From contig WGMF01000028.1 in assembly GCA_016125215.1 (NCBI GenBank), positions 62,001-126,000 of the forward strand: DNA of 64,000 bases, in the 5' to 3' direction. The notes beneath the pieces were generated by a model. It was not told the origin of the DNA and made no database searches. It worked only from the letters and a program-made list of their open reading frames with translations. This document shows, piece after piece, positions 8,389-19,744 of the stretch; positions within the stretch are counted from its first letter, which is position 1; each line of letters starts with the position of its first letter. Source of the DNA: Phycisphaera sp. (GTDB taxonomy: Bacteria; Planctomycetota; Phycisphaerae; Phycisphaerales; Phycisphaeraceae). The position numbers and the translations under genes were made by a program.

Positions 8389-10167
8389 ATGCACGAGGCA
8401 GGGACGCTCAGACGCTGGCGCTGGCGGGGGGTGGACAGGCAAGACCGTGAAGCACGCGAGTGCGTGTCGGCCGTGAGCGCCGCAACGGGTATCGGACCCC
8501 TGCCGGCTGCGCTGCTCGTGGGGCGGGGCATCCGGGACGCACAAACCGCAAGAACATTTCTCCAACCCTCACTGGCCTCACTTCACGACCCCGTGCGTCT
8601 GCCCGGTGTCGAACGGGCTGCGCAGCGAATCCTTCAATCCATAACAAGCGGTCAACCTATCGTGGTCTACGGCGACTACGACGTGGACGGCGTCACCGCC
8701 AGCGCGATCCTCCACCACACGCTCACCGCGCTGGGCGCAAAGGTCACGGTCTACACCCCCCACCGCATCGAAGAGGGCTACGGCCTCAACAGCGAGGCGA
8801 TCCGGGAACTGGCTGTAAATAATCCGCTCATCGTCAGCGTCGATTGCGGCATCACCGCGCTCGAGCCGGCACGCCTGGCCAAAGCACTGGGCATCGACCT
8901 GGTCATCACCGACCACCACGAGTTCGACCCATCTAACCTTCCCGAAGCGCACGCGCTGGTCCACCCGCGCATCACCGATGGCACCACCGAGCCTTACCCC
9001 TTCGGCGAACTGTGCGGCGCGGGCGTCGCGCTCAAACTCGCCTGGCACACCGCACGCCTGCACTGCGGTAGCGACCGCCTGCCCCAGGCGCTCAGAGAAC
9101 TGATGGTCGACATGGTCAGCCTCGCGGCGCTGGGGACGGTCGCTGACGTGGCGCCCCTGATGGGTGAGAACCGTGACATCACCGCTTGTGGCCTGAACCA
9201 GATCAAGCGTACGCACATCGTCGGCTTGACCGCGCTGATCGATGCCGCCAAGCTCAATGATGAACGCATCAGCGCCTATCACGTGGGCTTCGTGCTCGGC
9301 CCCCGGCTCAATGCGTGCGGACGCATGGGCCACGCGCGTGAAGCCGTCGAACTGCTCACGATGACCGACGCCGAACGCGCCAAGGAAATCGCTGTGCGTC
9401 TGACCGGCGTCAACGACCACCGCCGAGCGACCGAGCGGGCGATCTACACCGAGGCCCACCGCATGGTCCTCGAACAGGGCTTCGACAGCGTGGATTCACG
9501 CGCGATCGTCGTGGGCAAAGAGGGCTGGCACCCCGGGGTTGTGGGTATCGTCGCCAGCAGGCTTGTCGAGGCCTTTGCCCGACCGGTCGTGATGCTGCAC
9601 ATCGACCAGGAAACCGGCGAGGCGCACGGGTCGGCAAGGAGTGTCACGGGCGTCTCCATCCACGAGGCGCTCGAACACTGTGCCCACCACTTCCGCAGTT
9701 GGGGCGGCCACGCGATGGCGGCGGGCGTTCGGCTCGACGCGGTCAAGGTCGAAGATTTCCGTCGCGATCTGATCGCGTTTGTCAACGAACGATTGCGGGC
9801 CGAGGACCTTGTCGGTGAACTGGAGATCGACACCGAGTGCTCGATGACGGATGTGAACCCGACGGTGTGGGAGCAGTTCGAGCGACTGGCGCCGTTTGGC
9901 CGGGGCAACCCGTCACCGGTGCTGTGCCTGCGTAACGCCGTAGTCGAGCGCGGGGCCACACGGATGGGCGGCGAGGGCAAACACCTGCGCGTGCTTCTTC
10001 GTCAGGGCGACCGCATGGCCGACGCGGTGGGCTTCGGGTTGGGCGAGTATGCCCACATTCTGCAGCGCGGCGTCAGGATCGATGCCGTGTTCGAGCCGAA
10101 GATGAACATATGGCAAGGTCGGCGTAAGGCGGAGATGCACATCAGGGACTTCAAAACGATTCAGTGA
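8389..10167 (+). CDS. recJ: Single-stranded-DNA-specific exonuclease RecJ
   Basis: This 592-residue protein has the DHH phosphoesterase motifs of RecJ: VVYGDYDVDGVTASAIL (motif I), SVDCGITA, the DHH of ITDHHEFD, and GPRLNACGRMGHA, followed by the DHHA1 domain with GWHPGVVGIVASRL and GGHAMAAG. RecJ degrades single-stranded DNA 5' to 3' in recombination and mismatch repair. Length is in the family range. The ATG at 8389 has no clear ribosome binding site. Divergent from the pseudopilin gene, so the promoter should lie in 8229-8388. Confidence 0.95.
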   Translation: MHEAGTLRRWRWRGVDRQDREARECVSAVSAATGIGPLPAALLVGRGIRDAQTARTFLQPSLASLHDPVRLPGVERAAQRILQSITSGQPIVVYGDYDVDGVTASAILHHTLTALGAKVTVYTPHRIEEGYGLNSEAIRELAVNNPLIVSVDCGITALEPARLAKALGIDLVITDHHEFDPSNLPEAHALVHPRITDGTTEPYPFGELCGAGVALKLAWHTARLHCGSDRLPQALRELMVDMVSLAALGTVADVAPLMGENRDITACGLNQIKRTHIVGLTALIDAAKLNDERISAYHVGFVLGPRLNACGRMGHAREAVELLTMTDAERAKEIAVRLTGVNDHRRATERAIYTEAHRMVLEQGFDSVDSRAIVVGKEGWHPGVVGIVASRLVEAFARPVVMLHIDQETGEAHGSARSVTGVSIHEALEHCAHHFRSWGGHAMAAGVRLDAVKVEDFRRDLIAFVNERLRAEDLVGELEIDTECSMTDVNPTVWEQFERLAPFGRGNPSPVLCLRNAVVERGATRMGGEGKHLRVLLRQGDRMADAVGFGLGEYAHILQRGVRIDAVFEPKMNIWQGRRKAEMHIRDFKTIQ

Positions 10168-10252
10168 CCCGCAAAAAAGCCCGGGGGAGTAAGCGCCCGG
10201 CTAAGCCCCGCTTACCGACTTGAGTGCTTGCGCACATGCCCGGGTGTTTTCC

Positions 10253-10258
10253 TACAAT
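10253..10258 (+). promoter_or_regulatory. Possible -10 element for the aldolase gene
   Basis: TACAAT lies 30 bp before the aldolase ATG. The best upstream hexamer, TTGCGC at 10228-10233, gives a long 19-bp spacer, so only the -10 match is reasonable. A hairpin GTAAGCG/CGCTTAC (10189-10215) lies just upstream and may end the recJ transcript, though no T-run follows. Confidence 0.3.
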
Positions 10259-10287
10259 ACGACTTCAACCTCACGGAGAACATCGCC

Positions 10288-11310
10288 ATGCTCATGACCA
10301 CCAAACCCATGTTCGACCTCGCCTACGCCGGCTCGTTCGGTGTCGGGGCGTTCAACGTCAACAACATGGAAATCACCCAAGGCATCATCGAGGCCTGCGC
10401 TGCGGAGAAGTCGCCCTGCATCCTGCAGATCTCCAAGGGCGCCCGCAAGTACGCCAACATCCGCTTCCTGCGCAAGATTATCGAGGCTTGTGTTGAAGAG
10501 TATCCGGGGGTGCCGATCGCCATCCACTGCGACCACGGCGACACGCTCGACCTGATCCAGAATTGCATCGACGACGGGTACACCTCCGTCATGATCGACG
10601 GCTCGCACCACCCGTACGAAGAAAACGTCAAGCTCTCCAAACAGGCGGTGGACCTGGCACACGCCGCGGGCGTCGTCGTCGAGGCGGAGCTCGGGATGCT
10701 CGGCGGGATCGAGGAAGACGTCGTCGGCCTCAACGCCGAGGAATACGCCAAGAACATCGAGAAATTCCTCACCGACCCGGTGCAGGCGCAGGACTTTGCC
10801 CATCGGACCGGGATCGATTCGCTCGCGGTTGCCATCGGCACGTCGCACGGGGCTTACAAGTTCAAGCACGAGGCGGTGCTCGCCTTCGACCGCATCGAAA
10901 AGATCATGAAGACCTGCCCAGGCCTGCCGCTGGTGATGCACGGCTCGTCGAGCGTACCTAAAGAATTCATCGACCTCGTCAACAAATACGGCGGGAACAT
11001 GCCCAACGCGATGGGCGTGCCCGAGGCCCAGATCGCCAAGGCTGTCCGTGAATACGGCGTGTGCAAGGTCAACATCGACACCGACCTCCGCCTGGCGTTG
11101 ACAGCCAAGATCCGTGAGGTCTTTGCCACCAAGCCCGCCGAGTTCGACCCCAGGAATTACCTTGGGCCGGCCCGCACGGCGATCGTCGAGATGGTCAAAC
11201 GCAAGCTCCACATGCTCAACAGCGCCGGCAAGGCCGACGCCGTGATCGCCGAGTGGAAGCGACAGGGTGAACCGATGCCCGGCTACTACAAGACCGCCGC
11301 GGCGGTATGA
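10288..11310 (+). CDS. fba: Class II fructose-bisphosphate aldolase
   Basis: The 340-residue protein begins at ATG 10288, preceded by CACGGAGAA. Class II zinc aldolase signatures are clear: GAFNVNNMEITQGI at the N-terminus, PIAIHCDHGDTLD with the catalytic Asp and a zinc His, VVEAELGMLGG, the His in GTSHGAYKF, and VMHGSSSVP with a further His in the active-site loop. It interconverts fructose-1,6-bisphosphate with the two triose phosphates in the cytosol. The large glycosidase follows on the same strand, its GTG start 25 bp after the stop, so the two could be co-transcribed. Confidence 0.95.
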   Translation: MLMTTKPMFDLAYAGSFGVGAFNVNNMEITQGIIEACAAEKSPCILQISKGARKYANIRFLRKIIEACVEEYPGVPIAIHCDHGDTLDLIQNCIDDGYTSVMIDGSHHPYEENVKLSKQAVDLAHAAGVVVEAELGMLGGIEEDVVGLNAEEYAKNIEKFLTDPVQAQDFAHRTGIDSLAVAIGTSHGAYKFKHEAVLAFDRIEKIMKTCPGLPLVMHGSSSVPKEFIDLVNKYGGNMPNAMGVPEAQIAKAVREYGVCKVNIDTDLRLALTAKIREVFATKPAEFDPRNYLGPARTAIVEMVKRKLHMLNSAGKADAVIAEWKRQGEPMPGYYKTAAAV

Positions 11311-11335
11311 AGGGGCCGTCCATCAAGGAGACACC

Positions 11336-14011
11336 GTGGCCATGGTGAGACTCACCCCCCTCTTCGCGGTGCTGCTGGTCTCGCTCAGCACGGTGCTGGC
11401 AGACGAAACCCAGTACGTCTGGTGGGAGGGCGAAAAGCCCGAATCGACCAACTTCCCCGATTCGTCGTGGTTCAAACCCCAGAACGACGGTGAGCGTGCC
11501 ATCCTCTCCGAAGGCGACTGGCTGACCATCGACGGCAAGCCCACGCAGGGCGACCAACCCACCGCGACTTACAAGGTGTATGTCCCCGAAGACGGTGACT
11601 ACCACCTCTGGACAAGAAAGTTCTGGTACCACGGCCCGTTCGCGTGGCGCTTCGACGACCGGCCGTGGCAAACGTGTGGCAAAGACATCGCCCTTGCGGA
11701 CGAGGCAACGCTCCGAACACACGTCGTGGCCAACTGGGTCCGGCTCGGCAAGGTCACGCTCACGCGAGGGCACCACATCTTCGAGCTGCGCCTGGTTCAG
11801 GACAACCCGGACAAGTTCGTTGCATGTTTCGATGCTTTCGTGCTCTCGCAGGCCCCCTTCTTCCCCAACGGCAAACTCAAGCCGGGTGAAAAGACGGGCC
11901 TGGCTGAACCGGGGTATTTTGCCTACGAACCCCAGCCCGACCCCTTCATGGACGACGCCCCGCTCGACCTGCGATACCTCAACGAAACCGTGGCCGGCCA
12001 GAACGGGTACGTCACGAGACAGGGCAACCAATTCAAACTCGGCAACAACGACGTGGTCCGCTTCTGGGCCGTCAACGTCTCATCCGCCATCGCGGCGCAG
12101 GACCACGACACGCTCGACTACATGGCGCGTCGACTGGCCAAGCTCGGCGTCAACATGGTCCGATTCCACTCCCCCCTCTTCGACCCCAACGACCTCGACA
12201 AGATCGACCCCCGGAAGCTGGACAACCTTTTTTACCTCGTCACCGCACTCAAAAAGCAGGGCATCTACACCACGCTGAGTTTCTACTTCCCGTTGTGGGT
12301 CAACGTCAAGCCAGAGTACGGCATCGAGGGCTACGACACCATCGAAAACAAGCACCCCTTCGGCTTGATCTATTTCAATGAGCGGTTGCAATCCGCCCAC
12401 CGCGCGTGGATGAAGCAACTGCTCACCACGCCCAATCCTTACACGGGCGTGACCCTTTCGGATGACCCCGCGCTGGCCGTCGTCGAACTCGTCAACGAGG
12501 ACAGCCTCTTCTTCTGGACATTCAGCCACACCAACATCCCCGACGCGCAGTGGCAAAAGATCAACAAGCTCTTCGGTGATGACCTGACACTCAAATACGG
12601 CTCGGTGGCCAAGGCGCTCGAGGCGTGGGGGCCCGGGAGCGTCAACCCCGGCCACGACGACCCCGATCAAGGCAAGGCGGAGGTCTCTGAAGACCGGCAC
12701 AAGACACGAGGGAGCCTGGCAAAAAGCAACGATGCCTTACGCAATCGCATGCGCGACCAGGTGCGATTCCTCACCCAACTCCAACACGGCTTCTACGAGA
12801 GCGCATCGAAATACCTGCGTGACGAGCTCAACTTCCGGGGGCTGATCAATTGCAGCAACTGGCAGACCTCCGACCCCTCACTCTACGACGCACTCGAACG
12901 TTACACCTACACCGCCGGCGACGTGATCGACCAGCACGGCTACTTCCAGGGCAAGCACACAGGTGAGGGGCACGACTACTCCGTCCGCGTCGGGCACTGG
13001 TACCTCAACCGCTCCGCCCTCAAGGTCCCGTGGGCGTCCCCCATCGCCGCGCGGCAGGTCGTCGGCTACCCGCAGATCATCTCCGAGATCGGCTACCCCC
13101 TGCCCAACCGCAACCGCGCCGAGATGACGCTCATGGCCGCCATCTACGGACGCCTGCAGGGCATCGACGGGCTTTACTTCTTCGCGCTCGATAGCGCCAC
13201 GCTCACCCCCGGCAGCATCGGCAAGTTCCAGATCACCGACCCCGTAGTGCTCCAGTCCTTCCCTGCTTGTGCGCTGATCTACCGCAGGGGCGACCTCGAT
13301 GAAACGGGCACCGCCGTCGGCGAGGGCCTGACCCCGGGCGATCTGTTCAATCTCAAGGGCAACGCGGTCGCGCTGGCCTCCGACGAGAAGAAGCCCGACT
13401 TCGATGCGCGGACGTTCCCCGCATTGGCCTACTTTGTCGGTCCGGTCCAACGTACATTCGTCAGCACCGCGTTCACCGACCGCACAAGGCCCTTCATCAA
13501 AACGGACAAGCGAACCGTCACCGACCCGCTGAGCCAGGTCACGCTCGACTACGGACGGGGCCTGCTCACACTCAACACCCCACGCACACGCGCCGCGGTC
13601 GGTTCCAAAGGGGAGATGGCCGACCTCGACCTCTCAGGCGTCAAGATCAAGTCGGGCAACGACTACTCGGCCGTCGTCGTCACGTCGCTCACGCCCGACC
13701 CGATTGCCACGTCCCGCCGCGTGCTCATCCAGGCCCTCACCACCGACAAGCCCTACGGTTTCAAAACCCAGACCGAAACAATCGAAAGCCTCGGGCAAAC
13801 GCCGTGGCTCATCGAACAGACCGACCTGACCGTCGTCCTCCCCTGGGGCATGACCGACCGCGTGTTCGGCTACGCGCTCAACGAAAACGGCACCCCTCGC
13901 CCCCGCGCCCGGAACAATGAAAACGGGGAAGATGTCACCATCGACCAGGAGCGGGGCTTCGTGCGCGTGAAACTCCCACGCAACGCCACGCACGTTGTGG
14001 TCGAACAGTAA
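11336..14011 (+). CDS. Large secreted clan GH-A glycoside hydrolase
   Basis: About 891 residues from GTG 11336, chosen because AAGGAG at 11325-11330 is 5 bp upstream; ATG 11342 is the alternative. A signal peptide (VRLTPLFAVLLVSLSTVLA) is followed by a carbohydrate-binding-like beta domain (YVWWEGEKPE to WRFDDRPW). A TIM-barrel region then resembles clan GH-A cellulase/beta-galactosidase-like enzymes: LGVNMVRFHSPLF, AVVELVNEDSLFFW with the probable acid/base Glu after Asn, and IISEIGYPLP with a probable nucleophile Glu. A C-terminal beta-rich region ends in KLPRNATHVVVEQ. The family and substrate cannot be fixed by eye. With the nearby sulfatase it suggests polysaccharide breakdown. Confidence 0.75.
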   Translation: MAMVRLTPLFAVLLVSLSTVLADETQYVWWEGEKPESTNFPDSSWFKPQNDGERAILSEGDWLTIDGKPTQGDQPTATYKVYVPEDGDYHLWTRKFWYHGPFAWRFDDRPWQTCGKDIALADEATLRTHVVANWVRLGKVTLTRGHHIFELRLVQDNPDKFVACFDAFVLSQAPFFPNGKLKPGEKTGLAEPGYFAYEPQPDPFMDDAPLDLRYLNETVAGQNGYVTRQGNQFKLGNNDVVRFWAVNVSSAIAAQDHDTLDYMARRLAKLGVNMVRFHSPLFDPNDLDKIDPRKLDNLFYLVTALKKQGIYTTLSFYFPLWVNVKPEYGIEGYDTIENKHPFGLIYFNERLQSAHRAWMKQLLTTPNPYTGVTLSDDPALAVVELVNEDSLFFWTFSHTNIPDAQWQKINKLFGDDLTLKYGSVAKALEAWGPGSVNPGHDDPDQGKAEVSEDRHKTRGSLAKSNDALRNRMRDQVRFLTQLQHGFYESASKYLRDELNFRGLINCSNWQTSDPSLYDALERYTYTAGDVIDQHGYFQGKHTGEGHDYSVRVGHWYLNRSALKVPWASPIAARQVVGYPQIISEIGYPLPNRNRAEMTLMAAIYGRLQGIDGLYFFALDSATLTPGSIGKFQITDPVVLQSFPACALIYRRGDLDETGTAVGEGLTPGDLFNLKGNAVALASDEKKPDFDARTFPALAYFVGPVQRTFVSTAFTDRTRPFIKTDKRTVTDPLSQVTLDYGRGLLTLNTPRTRAAVGSKGEMADLDLSGVKIKSGNDYSAVVVTSLTPDPIATSRRVLIQALTTDKPYGFKTQTETIESLGQTPWLIEQTDLTVVLPWGMTDRVFGYALNENGTPRPRARNNENGEDVTIDQERGFVRVKLPRNATHVVVEQ

Positions 14012-14039
14012 CAAGTTGTTACTCTCAGCAAACCGGCGA

Positions 14040-15050
14040 TCACCCCAGGTCGTTTTCAAGCACGATGCGGTACCGCGCCTTGCCGGCGTGCAGGTGTTCG
14101 AGGGCGTCGTTGGCTTGCGTCATCTTGTAGTTCTCGGTGACGGGGGCAATGTGGTGACGCGCAGCGAACTCAAGCATCTGAGCCGTCGTGGCCGGGCTGC
14201 CCAGGGGTGAACCCGACAGGGACCGCTGCGCGAGGATCATGTTGAAGACCGGCACGGGCACCGGGTTGGGCACAACGCCGACAAAATGCAGTCGGCCCTT
14301 GGGCGCGATGGTGTCGATGTAGGCGTTCCAGTCGAGGTCGACGTTCGCGGTGACGAGGAGAAAATCCAGCGAGCCGGCGAGTTTTTTCATGTCGTCGGGG
14401 TTGCGGGAGTTCACGACGCTTGTGGCGCCGAGCTTGATCGCCTCGTCGCGTTTGGAATCGCTTGATGTGAAGGCGATCACGTCGCAGCCCCACTTACTCA
14501 GAAACTGCAGCGCCATGTGGCCCAGCCCGCCGATGCCCACGACGCCGACGCGGTGTGTCGGTAAGACGCCGAACTGCACGATCGGGTTGAACACCGTGAT
14601 CCCGCCACAGAACATCGGGCCGACCTTGGACACGTCCAGTCTCTCGGGCAGGGGCAACGCCCACTCGGCGCTGCAGCGCACGCGGTCGGCAAACCCGCCG
14701 TGCCGCCCGACGATGGTCTGCTCCGCCGTCGCGCAGAGGTTGTGGTGGCCGGTCATGCACTGTCGGCAGGTCATGCAACTCTGCGAGAACCAGCCCAGCC
14801 CGACGGTCTGGCCGACCTTGAGGTGCTTGACCTGACCGCCGACCTCTTCGAGGGTGCCGACGACCTCGTGGCCGGGCACGAAGGGGAATTGCGTGATACC
14901 CCAGTCGTTGTTGAGCATGGACAGGTCGGAGTGGCACAGGCCGCAGTAACGGACCTTGATCTGGACCTGGTTGGGCCTGAGCCGGCCGGGGTCGAATTCG
15001 ATGGACTTGAGGGGGCCTTTGGCTTGCGTCGCACACATCGCTTTGAACAT
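14040..15050 (-). CDS. Zinc-dependent NAD(P) alcohol dehydrogenase (YahK/cinnamyl type)
   Basis: This 336-residue medium-chain dehydrogenase has the catalytic-zinc ligands in CGLCHSD and PGHEVVG, the four structural-zinc cysteines in CMTCRQCMTGHHNLC, and a Rossmann motif GIGGLGHMAL. The pattern fits the cinnamyl-alcohol/YahK aldehyde reductase branch, typically NADPH-dependent reducers of broad aldehydes. It is convergent with the glycosidase gene, with only 28 bp between stops. The sulfatase lies upstream on the same strand. The physiological substrate is not evident. Confidence 0.9.
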   Translation of the reverse strand: MFKAMCATQAKGPLKSIEFDPGRLRPNQVQIKVRYCGLCHSDLSMLNNDWGITQFPFVPGHEVVGTLEEVGGQVKHLKVGQTVGLGWFSQSCMTCRQCMTGHHNLCATAEQTIVGRHGGFADRVRCSAEWALPLPERLDVSKVGPMFCGGITVFNPIVQFGVLPTHRVGVVGIGGLGHMALQFLSKWGCDVIAFTSSDSKRDEAIKLGATSVVNSRNPDDMKKLAGSLDFLLVTANVDLDWNAYIDTIAPKGRLHFVGVVPNPVPVPVFNMILAQRSLSGSPLGSPATTAQMLEFAARHHIAPVTENYKMTQANDALEHLHAGKARYRIVLENDLG

Positions 15051-15114
15051 GGATAAGACTCCTTGGGGTGGGAGCTAATCGTAGGCGCGGTGATCTTGTG
15101 GCGTGGTCCCGAAA

Positions 15115-16542
15115 TCAATACCTCACACGACGCGCGGGGGATTGGCCGAGCTCGGGTTTAAAGTTGTCACCGACGTGCTGCTTCAAAACCGCAGCTAAAC
15201 GAGACGCAATCTCGGGATGCTTCATAGACAGGTCGGCGGTCTCACCGGGGTCGATCTGGAGGTCGTACAGCGCGGGTTCGCCGTCGCGGGACATGGGCTG
15301 ATCGCCCTCGGGCTTTGCGAGGGTTTCGACAAGTTTGTATCGGCCATCGAAGACCATCCGCCAGCGCCCGAGGCTCGAGACCGTGACATCACGGTGGGTT
15401 TTGTCGTCCGCCTGATTGCAAAGGATCGGCTTGAGACTCTTGCTGTCGTAGTAGTCCGGGCAGCTTAGCCCCGCAAGGTCAAGGTGTGTGGCGGCCAGGT
15501 CGATCAACTCCACCAGTGCGTGGCTGACTTTACCCCGCGCGATGCCCGGACCGGCGACGATCAACGGGACGTGGACGCTCGGTTCGTAGGGCACGCCTTT
15601 GGTGTATTTCCCGTGGTCGCCGAGCATCTCGCCGTGGTCGGAGGAGAAGATGACGACGGTGTTGTCGAGTTCACCGCGCTGTTCGACCTTGTCGATGATC
15701 CAGCCGACCCACTCGTCGAGGCCCTCGCAGCAGGCGGCGTAGTTCCGCCGGGCCTGCGCGACATCCTGCCGTGTCTTGCTCATCACGGGTTCCGATCCTA
15801 CGCGGTCGGGGAAGTCCACCCCGTCGTAGCGGCGCTGCAATTCGGCCGGCGGGTCGAACGGGTCGTGCGGGCCGGGGAAGTTCACCCACAGCGCCCACGG
15901 CTCGTTGGCGGGTGTGCGGTCGAGCAGTTCGATTGCCATGCGTCCGCAGAAGTCGTCGGTGTAGTGTTCGCGATCGAAGGGCGCGGGGGCAAGGTCGTTA
16001 CGATTGGAAGCCTCCCGGTAGGCCCCGAACAGACCGTGCGAATGGAGGTAACTGGTGTAGGCACAATGTGGCCCCCCCTCTTCAACCTGACCCCAACGCG
16101 CCGCGTCCATCTTGCCCGAAGAGGCAATCGCGTCACTGAAACCGTACTTGCCCATCAGGTGCGTCCAGCCGTCCCGGCCCTTCCAGAACGTCTTCTTGTG
16201 CAGGTCGTTCTTGCCACAGGTCAGGGTGCGGTAGCCCGCTTCACGGAGCAAGGCGTAATACGTCACCGCATCGTACGGCGTGTCCTGACCGTTGCTTTCG
16301 ACACCACATCGGTGGTATCGCAGGCCCTGCGATAGCGCCGCCCTGGCCGGGGCGCACACGGGCGAGTTGGTCCGGCACTGCGTGAACCGCACACCCCGCG
16401 CAGCCAGGGCATCGATGTTCGGCGTCCGCACCGGCATCTTGCCATAGGGCGATGTCTCGCACCCCAGAAAATCCCACCGCCACTGATCGGGGAACAGGAA
16501 CAGGAAGTTGGGCACGTCGTTGGGCAGTGGCTGAACGGGCAT
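15115..16542 (-). CDS. Sulfatase (formylglycine-dependent)
   Basis: This 475-residue type I sulfatase has its modification site at residues 63-67, CAPAR within PVCAPARAALSQG. The Cys would be converted to formylglycine, and Ala replaces the more usual Ser of CxPSR. The metal-binding FLFPDQWRWD at the N-terminus, TCGKNDLHKK and FSSDHGEMLGDHGKYTKG are present. It removes sulfate esters, typically from polysaccharides in planctomycetes. No signal peptide is seen at the N-terminus (MPVQPLPNDVPNFLFLF), so it may act in the cytosol unless the start is upstream. It sits 17 bp downstream of guaB on the same strand. Confidence 0.9.
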   Translation of the reverse strand: MPVQPLPNDVPNFLFLFPDQWRWDFLGCETSPYGKMPVRTPNIDALAARGVRFTQCRTNSPVCAPARAALSQGLRYHRCGVESNGQDTPYDAVTYYALLREAGYRTLTCGKNDLHKKTFWKGRDGWTHLMGKYGFSDAIASSGKMDAARWGQVEEGGPHCAYTSYLHSHGLFGAYREASNRNDLAPAPFDREHYTDDFCGRMAIELLDRTPANEPWALWVNFPGPHDPFDPPAELQRRYDGVDFPDRVGSEPVMSKTRQDVAQARRNYAACCEGLDEWVGWIIDKVEQRGELDNTVVIFSSDHGEMLGDHGKYTKGVPYEPSVHVPLIVAGPGIARGKVSHALVELIDLAATHLDLAGLSCPDYYDSKSLKPILCNQADDKTHRDVTVSSLGRWRMVFDGRYKLVETLAKPEGDQPMSRDGEPALYDLQIDPGETADLSMKHPEIASRLAAVLKQHVGDNFKPELGQSPARRVRY

Positions 16543-16559
16543 GGCTATCCTAAATGACC

Positions 16560-18092
<1,533 letters not shown>

Positions 18093-18133
18093 TTACCGCG
18101 ATTGGGGGTGGTCGTCAAATGGGGAGGAAGTTC

Positions 18134-18163
18134 AGCCGCAAACGGACGCGAATAAACGCGAAT
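18134..18163. repeat. Dispersed repeat GCCGCAAA..GACGCGAAT, copy 1
   Basis: AGCCGCAAACGGACGCGAAT followed by AAACGCGAAT is an internally repetitive stretch in the guaB upstream region. A diverged copy lies at 61957-61987. No coding role. Confidence 0.55.
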
Positions 18164-18242
18164 GGGGGATAGCCATTGTGCCGTTGCGTGTGAGCGGTAT
18201 GCAGGGTGATCCGGGAATGACTGATAGATCGGTAGCACGACA

Positions 18243-18286
18243 GCGTTAAGGGTGTGATCTCACGTCAGGGCTTAACGCGGTATAAA
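18243..18286 (+). promoter_or_regulatory. Inverted repeat abutting a TATAAA -10 element
   Basis: GCGTTAAG (18243-18250) and CTTAACGC (18271-18278) form a perfect 8-bp inverted repeat with a 20-bp centre. TATAAA begins 2 bp later (18281-18286) and the next ATG is at 18301, so transcription would give a very short leader. The repeat lies where an operator overlapping the -35 region would be. The regulator is unknown. Confidence 0.4.
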
Positions 18287-18300
18287 GATACTCAGCAAAA

Positions 18301-19734
18301 ATGATGAACAGCCCTCCATCCTCGAATGAGGTCGCTACGCTGGATGTCGCGCCGCAATACCGTTGGCTGACGGATGGGTGGGTGATTGTTTTGATCTGCG
18401 GATTGCTTACGGCCGGGTGCGTGGCGGAGGCGGTCAGTTCGATTGGTTTTCGGAACAACGACTTCCTGTGGCACTACAACATGGGACAGGGGGGGTTGCA
18501 CGGCCATCTCTACACCGATGGCCTGGGTCAGCCCGTGCCAGCTCATCACCTGCCGGGGCGTGTGCTCATCGACGCCCTGATCGCCCTGCTTCCCTACAGG
18601 CTGTCGCGTGCGGTGATTTTCTGCGGGGCGATCGCGGCGTTGATCTGGTCGGTGATGACCTGGAGCCTGTTGGCACAGAGGGTGCGACCCGTGACCGGGC
18701 GTGTGGCGGTGCTCGCGGGCCTGGCCTCTGTGGGCCTCTTGGCGCAGGTGATTGTGCGCGATTTGGACGAATGTGGTTTGCAAATCCTGTTGCTTGCGAT
18801 GATGACGGCGGCGGTCTTGTCGCTTGTACGCGGTAAGTGGCTGTGGTGCGGGCTGTGGGTGGCGATGAGTATCACCTACAAGACCAACCCCGCGCTGCTG
18901 TGGGGCTACCTGGTTTACAAGCGTCGATGGAAAGAGGCCCTGGCGTGCCTGGGGTTTTTGATCGTTATCAATCTCGCGTTGCCCGCGGCCTTTTTCGGGG
19001 TGCATGACACAAGACAAGCCGTGGGTCGTTTCGTGGATTTAGCTGAACGTGTTGCTCAGGTCCAGGACCCGACCGTCAACCCCATCGAAAAGCCCAAAAA
19101 TCAGAACTTCGCGCTTAAGCAAGCCGTGGCCAGATTCCTGATGACCTTCCCCCCCGAGCATTCCCTCTTTCTGGCACGGGATGGTCAAAAGGATTCCTCA
19201 CAAAATCTTCTTGTGCCTGTTGGAGAGGTCCAACCCGCGCCGGGATTTGTTCAGTTTTTTGACTTATCACCCCGAGCCGCCGACAGGATCGTCACGGGGA
19301 TCCTTCTGTTGCTTGCGGCGGCATTGGCCTGGCGATTCAGGAGGTCATTGCCCGACCCGGCCGCTGCGCCGGGGGAGGCCTGGACGCGCGAGGCCTCACG
19401 CGAATGGGCAGCCATGATGGTGCTGTGCATGTTGCTCTCGCCGATGGCGTGGACCCAGCACTTCGTCCTGCTTGTGCCTTGCGTGTTGTGGTTGTCACGT
19501 GTCGGGCTGGTCGGCAAACTCGGGGCCCCGCGACTGATGCTGTTATGGGTAGCCATCGTGATGACACTGCCGATGCGGGTTGTCCTCGGCAGGCAGGGCA
19601 ATCTTGTCTGGCAGTCCTACAATGCCATGACGCTGGCAGCCCTGATGTTGATGGGGCTGGTGCTGACGCTACCGGACCCGATGAAACCCCAACCCGAACG
19701 CGAACTGATACGCCAACCGGGGGGGTCGATATAA
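18301..19734 (+). CDS. Polytopic membrane protein, GT87/DUF2029-like glycosyltransferase
   Basis: This 477-residue protein has about nine or ten hydrophobic segments. It shows the pattern of GT87 (DUF2029) mannosyltransferase-like proteins: a first membrane helix followed by a periplasmic loop with NNDFLWHYNMGQGG, then alternating helices (RAVIFCGAIAALIWSVM, WCGLWVAMSITYKTNPALLW, MVLCMLLSPMAWTQHFVLLV). Such enzymes use polyprenyl-phosphate sugars on the outer face of the membrane. The Asp in the first loop is a plausible catalytic residue. It ends 10 bp before lepA. Specific function is not assignable. Confidence 0.65.
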   Translation: MMNSPPSSNEVATLDVAPQYRWLTDGWVIVLICGLLTAGCVAEAVSSIGFRNNDFLWHYNMGQGGLHGHLYTDGLGQPVPAHHLPGRVLIDALIALLPYRLSRAVIFCGAIAALIWSVMTWSLLAQRVRPVTGRVAVLAGLASVGLLAQVIVRDLDECGLQILLLAMMTAAVLSLVRGKWLWCGLWVAMSITYKTNPALLWGYLVYKRRWKEALACLGFLIVINLALPAAFFGVHDTRQAVGRFVDLAERVAQVQDPTVNPIEKPKNQNFALKQAVARFLMTFPPEHSLFLARDGQKDSSQNLLVPVGEVQPAPGFVQFFDLSPRAADRIVTGILLLLAAALAWRFRRSLPDPAAAPGEAWTREASREWAAMMVLCMLLSPMAWTQHFVLLVPCVLWLSRVGLVGKLGAPRLMLLWVAIVMTLPMRVVLGRQGNLVWQSYNAMTLAALMLMGLVLTLPDPMKPQPERELIRQPGGSI

Positions 19735-19744
19735 TCCCCGCTCC

